In this document: positions 1 through 7,317 of the stretch, one piece after another
Position numbering within the stretch: position 1 is the first letter of the stretch
How the letters are laid out: the number at the start of each line of letters is the position of its first letter
NCBI GenBank assembly: GCA_025934595.1
Contig: JAICXU010000058.1
Coordinates: 1 to 9,908 of the forward strand
DNA length: 9,908 bases
DNA from: Polyangiaceae bacterium
Lineage (GTDB): Bacteria; Myxococcota_A; Polyangia; Polyangiales; Polyangiaceae
Direction: 5' to 3'
Notes under the pieces: generated by a model
What the model was told of the DNA's origin: nothing
Seen by the model: the letters and a program-made list of their open reading frames with translations, nothing else
Database searches by the model: none
Position numbers and translations under genes: made by a program

Positions 1-1331
1 TGCGACGCGGCGACCAGCTCGCTGCGGGTCGGCGTGTCGATCCCGTAGAAGCACGGGTGCGTGGTCGGCGGCGCGCTGATCCGCAGGTGGACCTCGCGCG
101 CGCCGGCGCTGCGCAGCATCTTGACGATCTTGCGCGACGTCGTGCCGCGCACGATCGAGTCGTCGATGACGACGACGCGCTTCCCGCGGAGGACCGGCTC
201 CACCGGGTTGAGCTTCAGGCGCACGCCGAAGTGGCGAATCGATTGTTGCGGCTCGATGAACGTGCGCCCGACGTAATGCGAGCGAATGAGGCCCATTTCG
301 AACGGAATTTTCAGCGTGGCCGCGTAGCCGATCGCGGACGGAACGCCGGAGTCGGGGACGGGAATGACGACGTCGGCTTCGACCGGATGCTCTTTCGCGA
401 GCCGTTCGCCGAGGGATTTGCGAACCTCGTAGACGCTGCGCAGTCCGCCATCCCGGGAAGGCACGCGCGCTCCCGCCCCGAAAAAGCGTGGTTTTTCGGG
501 GTCCCCACCCTCTGCGGTGGCTCCGGTGCGCGTCGCCGAATCGTGAGCCGAGGACCCTCCTTCGGTGGACTTCGCGAAGTACGAATCCGGACGTGCAAAA
601 TACACGTATTCGAAAATGCAGCGTTGCCGCTCTTTTTGCGGCAATCGATGCGAACGCATGCCGCCGCCGTCGATGACGAGCATCTCGCCGGGCTCGACGT
701 CACGCACGTATTCGGCGCCGATCAGATCGAACGCGGTGGGCTCGCTCGCGAGCACGTGGGCATCACGCGAGCCCGGCAAGATGCCGACGCAGAGCGGACG
801 AATCCCGCGCGGGTCGCGCACGGCGACGAGCGTGTCTTCGTTCATGAAGAGGAGCGAGTACGCGCCTTCGACGCGAGCGAGCGCGTCGAGGATCCGATCG
901 TCGACGGCGATCTGATTCGATCGCGCGACGAGATGAACGACGACCTCCGTGTCCGCGGACGACTGGAAAATCGAGCCCTGTCCTTCGAGCTCGGCGCGGA
1001 GCTCCTCGGCGTTCGTGAGATTTCCGTTGTGGCAAACCGCCAGCGAGCCGCGCGAGTAGTCCACGGCGAACGGCTGCGCGTTTTTCAGATGCGAGCCGCC
1101 CGCCGTCGAATAGCGCACGTGACCGATCGCGATGCGACCGGGCAGCTTCGCGAGATGCGCCTCTTGAAACGCGTCTTGCACGAGGCCCATCGCGCGATGC
1201 GCATAGAGCTGCGTGCCGTCGCTCGTGACGATGCCCGCGGATTCTTGTCCGCGATGTTGCAACGCGTGGAGACCGAGATACGTGAGATTCGCGGCCTCGG
1301 GATGACCGTAGATACCAAAGACGCCGCACAT
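1..1331 (-). CDS. purF: Amidophosphoribosyltransferase (glutamine PRPP amidotransferase), C-terminus beyond the left edge
   Basis: Catalyses the first committed step of purine synthesis, converting PRPP and glutamine to 5-phosphoribosylamine in the cytoplasm. 443 residues are visible. The protein begins MCGVFGIYG, so Cys2 becomes the N-terminal nucleophile after Met removal and there is no propeptide. The glutaminase domain (about 2-235) shows LQHRGQESAGI, GHVRYST (70-76) and CHNGNLTN (100-107). The phosphoribosyltransferase domain shows FARPDS (245-250), IPVPDSGVPSA (323-333) and the PRPP loop VVVIDDSIVRGTTS (386-399). Cys238 and Cys427 fit the Fe-S-type (Bacillus-like) family, but the last cysteines lie outside the window. 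The start is certain: an in-frame TAA sits at 1344-1346, with no other start codon between. No convincing Shine-Dalgarno is visible. Residues 251-297 contain an unusual in-frame insert of about 43 residues (separate entry). The lipoprotein gene ends 58 bp upstream. Confidence 0.97.
   Translation of the reverse strand, partial: MCGVFGIYGHPEAANLTYLGLHALQHRGQESAGIVTSDGTQLYAHRAMGLVQDAFQEAHLAKLPGRIAIGHVRYSTAGGSHLKNAQPFAVDYSRGSLAVCHNGNLTNAEELRAELEGQGSIFQSSADTEVVVHLVARSNQIAVDDRILDALARVEGAYSLLFMNEDTLVAVRDPRGIRPLCVGILPGSRDAHVLASEPTAFDLIGAEYVRDVEPGEMLVIDGGGMRSHRLPQKERQRCIFEYVYFARPDSYFAKSTEGGSSAHDSATRTGATAEGGDPEKPRFFGAGARVPSRDGGLRSVYEVRKSLGERLAKEHPVEADVVIPVPDSGVPSAIGYAATLKIPFEMGLIRSHYVGRTFIEPQQSIRHFGVRLKLNPVEPVLRGKRVVVIDDSIVRGTTSRKIVKMLRSAGAREVHLRISAPPTTHPCFYGIDTPTRSELVAAS
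438..581 (-). repeat. In-frame hairpin-rich insert within purF
   Basis: Family members usually read FARPDS, then about five residues, then VYEVRK. Here 48 residues (251-298) separate FARPDS from SVYEVRK, and they are Gly/Ser/Ala/Thr-rich. The DNA has striking internal symmetry. There is a perfect 10-bp inverted repeat, CCCCGAAAAA (476-485) and TTTTTCGGGG (492-501), around a 6-nt loop. Next to it is a second small stem, CCACC/GGTGG (506-510 and 516-520). GGACCC at 553-558 can pair with a GGGTCC-like arm near 499-504, and two imperfect direct copies of ACCCTC-N3-CGGTGG lie near 507-520 and 554-568. The reading frame stays open throughout. Seen: the extra length and the hairpins. Inferred: insertion of a palindromic element into a tolerant surface loop, as described for Rickettsia palindromic elements; no relation to those is claimed. 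Confidence 0.6.
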
Positions 1332-1367
1332 GGGGACTCGGTTTTAGCTCGCTTGCCCATGTGCGGC
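1323..1367 (-). promoter_or_regulatory. Perfect 12-bp inverted repeat enclosing the purF start codon
   Basis: GCCGCACATGGG (1323-1334) and CCCATGTGCGGC (1356-1367) are exact reverse complements separated by 21 nt. In the purF transcript the downstream arm is CCC-AUG-UGC-GGC, so the initiation codon and codons 2 and 3 would lie entirely inside a 12-bp stem. The loop contains the in-frame UAA and only a weak GAG where a Shine-Dalgarno would be expected. As DNA, the arm centres are 33 bp apart, about three helical turns, so a protein operator is the alternative reading. A translational control role for purF is inferred. The symmetry itself is read directly from the sequence. Confidence 0.55.
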
Positions 1368-1369
1368 CA

Positions 1370-1379
1370 GCGCTAGCGC
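1370..1379. repeat. 10-bp palindrome GCGCTAGCGC between the lipoprotein gene and purF
   Basis: A perfect palindrome in the 58-bp gap, 10 bp beyond the lipoprotein stop codon and just outside the 12-bp inverted repeat. It has no T-tract, so it is not a classical terminator. It could add to the structured purF leader, or it may simply reflect local GC richness. Confidence 0.3.
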
Positions 1380-1389
1380 CTACCGCTCG

Positions 1390-2028
1390 TCATTTGCATT
1401 TGACGTACGAAGAATCGCTTTTGCACTGGTGCGAGCCCGTTCCCGTCTTGCAGGGCTCGGTGTCGTCGACGTTGCCTGCATCGACTTCACCGCATTCGAA
1501 GCACTGACCGCTGGTGCACGTTTGGTTGTCGCCCGGGCACTGCCCGGCGTCGCTGCTCGGACACGGGCATCGTGAGAAACCCGCAAGGCACTCGGAGAAA
1601 GCTGCGGCGTCTTGCGGCTCGCAGCGCGCAACGGCGGGAGTGCCGTTCCCGAGGCAAGCGTCGCAGATGAACGGCGCACCGGTGCACATCCCGCAACTGT
1701 TCACGCACACCGGGATCGACCCTGGACACTCGAACGGGAATCCGGCGCAATCGGTCGTGCAGTGCGCAACGAGACTCGTGCCGCAGAGATAAATGGCGGC
1801 GCCCGTATCGCTTCCCGCGTCGTCGGCTCCGCCTCCCGTGTCGGTGGTATTCGCGTCGCCGGGCGTCGAGCCATCGTCGCTCGATCCGTCGGCGCCTATT
1901 TTCCCGTCGTCGGCGGTCGAACCATCGACGCCTTCGCCGATAATCGTGCCGCCATCTTGGAGGCTGCACGCGACGGCGAGACTCGCGATCCAGAGTGACG
2001 CGAACACCACGCTTTTCCAGCGGCGCAT
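1390..2028 (-). CDS. Cysteine-rich secreted lipoprotein, myxobacterial type
   Basis: A 212-residue predicted lipoprotein of unknown function. The N-terminus has a positive start (MRRWK), a hydrophobic stretch (about 7-20) and the lipobox-like LAVAC ending at Cys21. Residues about 25-78 form a low-complexity Gly/Asp/Ser/Thr linker. From 82 onward there are 20 cysteines in about 130 residues, an even number that fits a disulfide-bonded extracytoplasmic domain, for example CVNSCGMC (108-115) and CTSGQCFEC (171-179). Ser22 follows the lipidated Cys, so the Asp+2 inner-membrane retention signal is absent and outer-membrane sorting is plausible. The ATG at 2028 has AGGA 10 nt upstream. It lies 20 bp after the membrane-anchored protein and 58 bp before purF. 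Similar linker-plus-Cys proteins are abundant in myxobacteria (general knowledge); no ligand or partner can be assigned. Confidence 0.8.
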   Translation of the reverse strand: MRRWKSVVFASLWIASLAVACSLQDGGTIIGEGVDGSTADDGKIGADGSSDDGSTPGDANTTDTGGGADDAGSDTGAAIYLCGTSLVAHCTTDCAGFPFECPGSIPVCVNSCGMCTGAPFICDACLGNGTPAVARCEPQDAAAFSECLAGFSRCPCPSSDAGQCPGDNQTCTSGQCFECGEVDAGNVDDTEPCKTGTGSHQCKSDSSYVKCK

Positions 2029-2048
2029 CGTTCTTCGATCCTAGCAGA

Positions 2049-2654
2049 CTACGGGGCCGCGTACGAAGCCGTGATGATCATGAGATAGCGCCCATGTGCG
2101 TGCTGCGCGGACGCGAGCGCCGCGGCCGCAGTTCCGCCGTCGGATTGCATCGACTCGAGCCAGGCGTGCTTGACGGCGATCGCGCAGTCCCTGGCCGTTT
2201 GCCCGCTCTTCAGTGTGCGCTCGTCGTGGGGAGCGCGCACCTCGATCGGGTTGCGCTTGCGGAGAAAGCTCACGTCCGCCTCGAACCCGATGGTCCCCGC
2301 TTCGCCGTGTGCGCATGATTCGGCGTGCGTGATTGCATTCGCGAACGCCGCCTCGACGGCGGCGGGGTGATCGCAATCGGCGGGTGCGGTTCGCGCGCTC
2401 CCCGAATCATGGCATTCGAGAATGCGCGCAGGACCGACGGTGACGACCGGCGGCGGTCCGGCGTCGGCGACCTGCACGAGGGCGGCCGGCGTCCCCGCAT
2501 CGGTGCCGGCATCCGCAATGAGTGCAGAATACACGTTATTTTTGGGCGCGTGAGCGTGGTGCCAAATCGCAAGCGGGATCGCGATGACGAGAGCGCCGCC
2601 GGCGAACGCACCGGCGACACGAAGACGTGCGCGAAGCTCTTCGTCGAGCGGCAT
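2049..2654 (-). CDS. Single-pass membrane-anchored protein with a four-cysteine extracytoplasmic domain, unknown function
   Basis: A 201-residue protein that I cannot assign to a named family. A short cytoplasmic N-terminus (MPLDEELRARLR) is followed by one transmembrane segment at about 13-31. An Ala/Asp/Gly-rich linker containing DAGTDAG and VADAGPPP runs to about 72. The remaining 130 residues form a domain with four cysteines (81, 94, 114, 157), enough for two disulfides. This domain has a beta-type pattern, TIGFEADVSFLRKRNPIEV then RYLMIITASYA near the end, with helix-prone stretches between. It lies outside the cytoplasm if the positive-inside rule holds for the Arg-rich N-terminus. The ATG at 2654 has AGGG 7 nt upstream, which supports this start. 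It lies 73 bp after the kinase gene and 20 bp before the lipoprotein gene, so co-expression with both is likely. Confidence 0.75.
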   Translation of the reverse strand: MPLDEELRARLRVAGAFAGGALVIAIPLAIWHHAHAPKNNVYSALIADAGTDAGTPAALVQVADAGPPPVVTVGPARILECHDSGSARTAPADCDHPAAVEAAFANAITHAESCAHGEAGTIGFEADVSFLRKRNPIEVRAPHDERTLKSGQTARDCAIAVKHAWLESMQSDGGTAAAALASAQHAHGRYLMIITASYAAP

Positions 2655-2727
2655 CGCGATACCCTAATACGAGCGGGGCCTAGCGCGCAGGCTTGTCGCG
2701 CGTCCAGAACGGGACCCGCGAGTCAAC

Positions 2728-4452
2728 TCAAGTAGGATCGACGAGGCTTCGCACGCTCGACCCGGGCTCGTGGCGTGCGATCGACGCGACGAGATCGAGA
2801 CCGTCGGGGAGCATGCCCTGCACTTGTCCGACGACTTGCTCGACCAGGTTGCGGGCTTCTTGTTGCGCGGGACCGACCATCGCCACCGCGAAACGCAGCG
2901 GACCGGTGCGACCGGCGGTGACGGCGATCAAGGACAAAAGAAGCATGTCCGTGAGCTCGAGCACGCGCGTGGCGGCGCGGCGGAACGCGAGCATCTCGAG
3001 GATGGTCGGGCGATCCGAGACGAGGCGATTCGGTCCGCGCAATTCGTAGCGCGCGATCGAGAGAGGGGCGTCGACCCAGTCCGCGAATGCCGCTTCTTCG
3101 TCGAGCGCGCGAAGGAGCTGCTCGCGCGTGAGCAGGCCGGAGAGGCCGTCGCGTTTGCCGAGATAGGCGCGCGCGCGTTTGTGTCCGGCGCTGTCTTTCG
3201 CGAACGTGACGAGCTTGAGACGGAGCTCGCCGAGCTGCACCTCGCCGCCGTGCATCAAGTTCACCGACTTGCGGCGCTCGTACGTGTGATCGACGTACGT
3301 GCCGTTCGTCGAGCCCATGTCTTCGACGATCCAGCTTCCTTGCGACCACTTGAACTTCGCGTGTTGCCCCGAGACGGTGGCCTCGGGCATCACGTAGTCG
3401 TTGTCGGATCGACGGCCGACGGTGAGCTCGGGTTTGTCGAGCGCGATCAATTCGCCGACGAACTCGGGCGCGTTCGTCGCGAACGTGGCGAGGAGCGACT
3501 GCTCTCCCGCGTGAAATTGCGACGTCGTGTTGCGGCCGGGCGGCGGGCCCGGATCGAGACGCTCGCGCGGGAGCTGCACGGGGTTCGTCGTGAGCGTCGC
3601 GGGATTGAAAAATCGGAGGTGACGCGCGACGAGGCGGCCCTGCGGATCGTCGGCGAGGCAGCGGAAGATCTGTTTGATCTCGTCGACCGAGAGCCCGGCC
3701 GGCACGTCGAACATGATCTGCTGGCGCATCGGTTTTGCGCGCGGTTTGTAGCCGGGCTCCGGAACACGGCACGTCCACATTTCCCAGAGCGTGAGGCCGA
3801 GCGCGTAGACGTCGTCTTCCATCGACGCGCCACCCGAGCGAATTCGCTCCGGCGCCATGTAGTTCGGCGTTCCGCCGTCGGGAGGTGCGCCGGGCCTGCG
3901 ACCGGAGACGCGCGCGCGCTCTTTCGCGAAGCCGAAGTCCAAGACGACCGCTTTGCCGAAGCCGCCGTCGGGGTCGGTCGTGACCATGACGTTGCCGGGC
4001 TTCAAATCGCCGTGCACGAGACCGCCCGCGTGGATCGCGGCGACGCCGGCGCAGACGTCGGAGGCAATGCGCCGGAACTCGTCGGAGGTGTAGCCGCCTT
4101 GCGCTTTTTTCCGACGAATGTGCGTGTGCAGCGTTTGCCCGGTGATGTGCTCCATCACGAGGATGGGCCCGTATTGCGAAGGCGCGAGATCGTGCACGCG
4201 ACACACGTTCGGGTGGCTCACCGATCGCGCGTGCAGCAATTCTTGGCGAAGCGCCTCGTCGTCGCCGGGCATGCGCGACTCTTCGCGCACGATTTTCAGC
4301 GCGACAGGCTGTTGCGTCGCGCGATCGTGCGCCAGAAACACCTCACCCATGCCCCCTTTGCCGAGGCTTTGCCGAATCTCGTAGCGATCATTGATGATCG
4401 TCCCTTGCGAGATCGGGGGTTGGGAGCTGGCGCTCCGAGACGACTCGGTCAC
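2728..4452 (-). CDS. Ser/Thr protein kinase with FHA domain and degenerate GGDEF-like C-terminus
   Basis: A 574-residue cytoplasmic signalling protein with no transmembrane segment. The kinase domain (about 24-285) has glycine loop GKGGMGEV (31-38), VALK with Lys53, a probable helix-C Glu71, catalytic loop HGDLKPGN (147-154), DFG (172-174), GTPNYMAPE (194-202) and Asp214. Gly148 replaces the usual Arg before the catalytic Asp149, making it a non-RD type. An FHA phosphothreonine-binding domain (about 342-415) shows GRRSDND, VSGQH (360-364) and GSTNGTYV (380-387). From about 430 on, RDGLSGLLTREQLLRALDEE resembles the start of a GGDEF domain, but the GG[DE]EF site is replaced near 513-521 and the protein ends before the usual final helix. 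The start is a GTG; an in-frame TAG at 4492-4494 and no other start codon between limit the N-terminus. No clear ribosome binding site is seen. Substrate unknown. Confidence 0.93.
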   Translation of the reverse strand: MTESSRSASSQPPISQGTIINDRYEIRQSLGKGGMGEVFLAHDRATQQPVALKIVREESRMPGDDEALRQELLHARSVSHPNVCRVHDLAPSQYGPILVMEHITGQTLHTHIRRKKAQGGYTSDEFRRIASDVCAGVAAIHAGGLVHGDLKPGNVMVTTDPDGGFGKAVVLDFGFAKERARVSGRRPGAPPDGGTPNYMAPERIRSGGASMEDDVYALGLTLWEMWTCRVPEPGYKPRAKPMRQQIMFDVPAGLSVDEIKQIFRCLADDPQGRLVARHLRFFNPATLTTNPVQLPRERLDPGPPPGRNTTSQFHAGEQSLLATFATNAPEFVGELIALDKPELTVGRRSDNDYVMPEATVSGQHAKFKWSQGSWIVEDMGSTNGTYVDHTYERRKSVNLMHGGEVQLGELRLKLVTFAKDSAGHKRARAYLGKRDGLSGLLTREQLLRALDEEAAFADWVDAPLSIARYELRGPNRLVSDRPTILEMLAFRRAATRVLELTDMLLLSLIAVTAGRTGPLRFAVAMVGPAQQEARNLVEQVVGQVQGMLPDGLDLVASIARHEPGSSVRSLVDPT

Positions 4453-4506
4453 GAATAGAGAGTCGTCGATCCTGCCGCGCCGCGCAAGGTGCTATTCCCG
4501 CGAAAT

Positions 4507-4582
4507 AACCGCCAAGCCGCCGAGAACACCAAGCAGAAAATCTGAATTTTTATCCATGGGCCGCCTTGGCGCCTTGGCGGTT
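4507..4582. repeat. CGCCAAGG-type inverted repeat between alaS and the kinase gene
   Basis: The left arm 4507-4524 (AACCGCCAAGCCGCCGAG) and right arm 4565-4582 pair at 16 of 18 positions, with the outer 10 bp perfect. The right arm lies in an exact tandem duplication of CGCCTTGG (4562-4569 and 4570-4577). The left arm continues with a degenerate third unit (AACACCAAG). The spacer is AT-richer than its surroundings (AGAAAATCTGAATTTTTATC). From memory, intergenic sequences of this CGCCAAG/CTTGGCG design recur in many unrelated environmental bacteria; no search was run. It sits 26 bp after the alaS stop codon. Read on the minus strand the hairpin is followed by TTATTTC, so it might also weakly terminate alaS transcription. 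Confidence 0.65.
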
Positions 4583-4608
4583 CGCCGCTTCCAGCTGGCC
4601 CGACGGAT

Positions 4609-7293
4609 TCACACCAATCGCGCGTAGAAACCGGCGAGCGCTTCGTCGATCTTGTCGATTCGGGTGCCACCGGCCTGCGCCATGTCGGGCCGACCGCCGC
4701 CGGAGCCGCCGACGATCTCCGCCACGGGCTTGATCAAATCACCCGCGCGATATTTGTCGGTGAGCGACTTCGCGACCGTAACGACGAGCGCGGCCTTCGG
4801 TCCCTGCGCGGCGGCGACGAGAACGACGGCGTCGCCGAGCTTGTCGCGCACCTTGTCGGCGATGTCGCGGAGCGTCGCCGCGTCGGGGGCGTCGACTCTC
4901 ACGGCGAGCGCTTTTCCGCCGGGGATCGGGCGTGCATCGCGTACCCATGCGTCGATCCCGCCGCCGCCGGCGCCGCCCATCGCCACTTTTTTCTTCAGAT
5001 CCGCGACTTCTTTTTCGAGCGATCTTTTTTCTGCGAGGAGCTTGTCGATCTTCTCGCCGACTTGATGCGGCGCCGCGCCCACCGAGTGTGAAATCGCGCC
5101 GAGGCGATCTTCGACGAGCTGCGCATGCGCGAGCGCGTTCATTCCCGTGGCCGCTTCGATGCGACGCACGCCGGCTGCGACGCCCGATTCGCTCACGATT
5201 TTGAGCTGACCGATTTCGCCGAGCGCACGCGCATGCGTGCCTCCACAAAGCTCGACGGAGTCTTTCGTCATCGTGAGCACGCGCACGACGTCACCGTATT
5301 TTTCTTCGAAGATCGCGACCGCGCCTGCCTTCTTCGCTTCGTCGATCGGAAGCACCTGCGTTTGCACGGGCGCGTCGGTGAGAATTTTTTCGTTCACGAG
5401 CGTCTCGATTCGGCGGAGCTCGTCCGGCGTGACCGGCTGGCCGTGCGAAAAATCGAAACGAAGACGATCGGGACCGACGAGCGATCCTTTTTGCGTGGCT
5501 TGCTCGCCGAGCGTCTTCCGCAGCGCCCAATGAAGAAGATGCGTGGCGGAGTGATTGCGCCGCGTCGCCGTCCGGCGCGCGTGATCGACCTCGAGCTTCA
5601 CGGCGTCGCCGACCTTGATTTTCCCTTGTTTTGGTGCGCCGACGTGCGCAACGAGCCCGGCGATCGGCTTCTGCGTATCGGTCACGTCGAACAGAAAATC
5701 GGCGGCGGAAATTTTTCCGCGGTCGCCGACCTGACCGCCGGCTTCGCCGTAAAACGGCGTGACGTCGGTGATGATGATCGCGCCTTGCGTGTCTTCGTCG
5801 ATCTCGTTGACGAGCCCCGTGCCTTGAACGATGGCGACGATCTTCCCCTCCCCTTCTTCGCGCTCGTAGCCCGTGAACCGAACGGTGTGGTTCGGCACGC
5901 GCTCGAGCGCGACGCGCCACACCGCTTCGATGCTCGCCTCACCTACCTTCGATCCCTCGCTCCGCGCGCGCTGCTCGTCCATCGCGCGATCGAAGCCGGC
6001 TTTGTCGACCTCGAATGATCGCTCTTGGCCGATGACCTCGGTGAGATCGAGAGGAAAACCGAACGTGTCGTAGAGCTTGAACGCGATCTCGCCGGGGAGA
6101 ATTTTTTTGCCGCTCTCTTCGCGCCAGTCTTTGTTTTTTTCGAGGAGGTCGAGGCCGCGATCGATCGTCTGCCGGAAGCGCACCTCTTCTTGCTCGGTGA
6201 CGGTGGCGATCAGATCTTTTCGTTGCGAGAGCTCCGGATATTGGTCGCTCATGAGTCGGGCGACCTCGAGCGCGACCTCGTGCAGGAACGGTTGCAAGAT
6301 GCCGAGGCGATGACCGTGGCGGATCGCGCGACGCATCACGCGACGGAGGACGTACTCGCGTCCGGCGCGATCGGGGAAGACGCCTTCCGCGATCAAGAAC
6401 GCCGTCGTACGCGCGTGATCGGCGATGACGCGCATCGAGACGTCGTCGTCGGCTTGCGTGCCGCGATACGATTTACCGCTGATTTCTGCGGCTTTTTCGA
6501 CGAGCGCACGGAGGAGATCGGTGTCGTAATTGCTCGCCTTGCCTTGGAGCACGCTCGTGATTCGCTCGAGGCCCATGCCCGTGTCGACACACGGCTTCGG
6601 CAGTGGCGTGAGGACGCCCTCCGCCGATCGATCGAATTGCATGAATACGAGGTTCCAAATTTCCATCCAGCCGCGACCGTTCGCGTCGGGCTCTCGTCCG
6701 AACGAGGAGACGTCGACGGTCTCGCCGTTGAACCAATGGATCTCCGAGCAAGGTCCGCACGGGCCGGTGTCGCCCATTTGCCAGAAGTTGTCGGCCATGC
6801 CCATGCCGAGGATCTTGTCGTCCGAGAATCCGGTGACTTTTTTCCAGATCGCGCGCGCTTCGTCGTCGGCGGGGATCCCCTGCTCACCGCCGAACACGGT
6901 GATGACGAGCCGGCTCGTATCGAGACCGTACCCCTTGGTGATGAGCTCCCACGCGTATGCGATCGCGTCTTCTTTGAAGTAGTCGCCGAAGCTGAAGTTG
7001 CCGAGCATCTCGAAGAACGTGTGATGGCGCGCGGTGACGCCGACGTTCTCGAGGTCGTTGTGCTTGCCGGAGATGCGGATGCATTTCTGCGACGACGTCG
7101 CGCGCGTGAAGGGCCGGCTGTCCTTGCCAGTGAACACGTCTTTGAACGGGACCATGCCCGCGTTCGTGAACATGAGCGTGGGATCGTTTTGCGGGACGAG
7201 CGGCGCGCTTGCGCAGAGCGAGTGGCCTTTGCCTTCGAAAAATTTCAAGAACGCGGAGCGCACCTCCGACGCGGATTTTTCAGATGCATCCAT
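4609..7293 (-). CDS. alaS: Alanyl-tRNA synthetase
   Basis: Charges tRNA-Ala with alanine and hydrolyses mischarged Ser/Gly-tRNA-Ala. 894 residues, close to the usual 870-900, and intact. The class II catalytic domain begins EVRSAFLKFFEGKGH and shows FTNAGMVPFKDVF, SQKCIRISGKHNDLENVG (about 68-85), FFEMLGNFSFGDYFK (93-107) and DTGMGLERI (237-245). The editing domain has the zinc/catalytic pair NHSATHLLH (His581, His585) and CGGTH (Cys683, His687). The C-Ala/DHHA1 end follows a coiled-coil-like helix (about 745-770) and a Gly-rich hinge, and carries GGSGGGRPDMAQAGG (862-876). The ATG at 7293 gives a family-typical N-terminus; GGTAAAG about 6 nt upstream is a modest ribosome binding site. The glycosyltransferase gene ends 24 bp upstream, so co-transcription is likely. 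A structured inverted repeat follows the stop codon. Confidence 0.99.
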   Translation of the reverse strand: MDASEKSASEVRSAFLKFFEGKGHSLCASAPLVPQNDPTLMFTNAGMVPFKDVFTGKDSRPFTRATSSQKCIRISGKHNDLENVGVTARHHTFFEMLGNFSFGDYFKEDAIAYAWELITKGYGLDTSRLVITVFGGEQGIPADDEARAIWKKVTGFSDDKILGMGMADNFWQMGDTGPCGPCSEIHWFNGETVDVSSFGREPDANGRGWMEIWNLVFMQFDRSAEGVLTPLPKPCVDTGMGLERITSVLQGKASNYDTDLLRALVEKAAEISGKSYRGTQADDDVSMRVIADHARTTAFLIAEGVFPDRAGREYVLRRVMRRAIRHGHRLGILQPFLHEVALEVARLMSDQYPELSQRKDLIATVTEQEEVRFRQTIDRGLDLLEKNKDWREESGKKILPGEIAFKLYDTFGFPLDLTEVIGQERSFEVDKAGFDRAMDEQRARSEGSKVGEASIEAVWRVALERVPNHTVRFTGYEREEGEGKIVAIVQGTGLVNEIDEDTQGAIIITDVTPFYGEAGGQVGDRGKISAADFLFDVTDTQKPIAGLVAHVGAPKQGKIKVGDAVKLEVDHARRTATRRNHSATHLLHWALRKTLGEQATQKGSLVGPDRLRFDFSHGQPVTPDELRRIETLVNEKILTDAPVQTQVLPIDEAKKAGAVAIFEEKYGDVVRVLTMTKDSVELCGGTHARALGEIGQLKIVSESGVAAGVRRIEAATGMNALAHAQLVEDRLGAISHSVGAAPHQVGEKIDKLLAEKRSLEKEVADLKKKVAMGGAGGGGIDAWVRDARPIPGGKALAVRVDAPDAATLRDIADKVRDKLGDAVVLVAAAQGPKAALVVTVAKSLTDKYRAGDLIKPVAEIVGGSGGGRPDMAQAGGTRIDKIDEALAGFYARLV

Positions 7294-7317
7294 CGCGTTC
7301 GCTTTACCACAAAACCG

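Noticed and set aside
1085..1360. Minus-strand frame starting at the ATG in the upstream arm of the purF inverted repeat
   Set aside because: It is out of frame with purF, overlaps its conserved N-terminus, and its product is a Ser/Arg-rich shadow. A regulatory overlapping ORF cannot be excluded, but nothing supports one.
57..1376. Open plus-strand frame of 439 codons opposite purF
   Set aside because: The opposite strand encodes an unmistakable PurF across the whole stretch. The plus-strand product is Arg/Asp-rich and resembles nothing.
2770..4458. Open plus-strand frame of 562 codons opposite the kinase gene
   Set aside because: It mirrors the well-conserved kinase-FHA gene. Its translation is Arg/Ala/Val-rich without domains, as expected for an antisense frame in GC-rich DNA.
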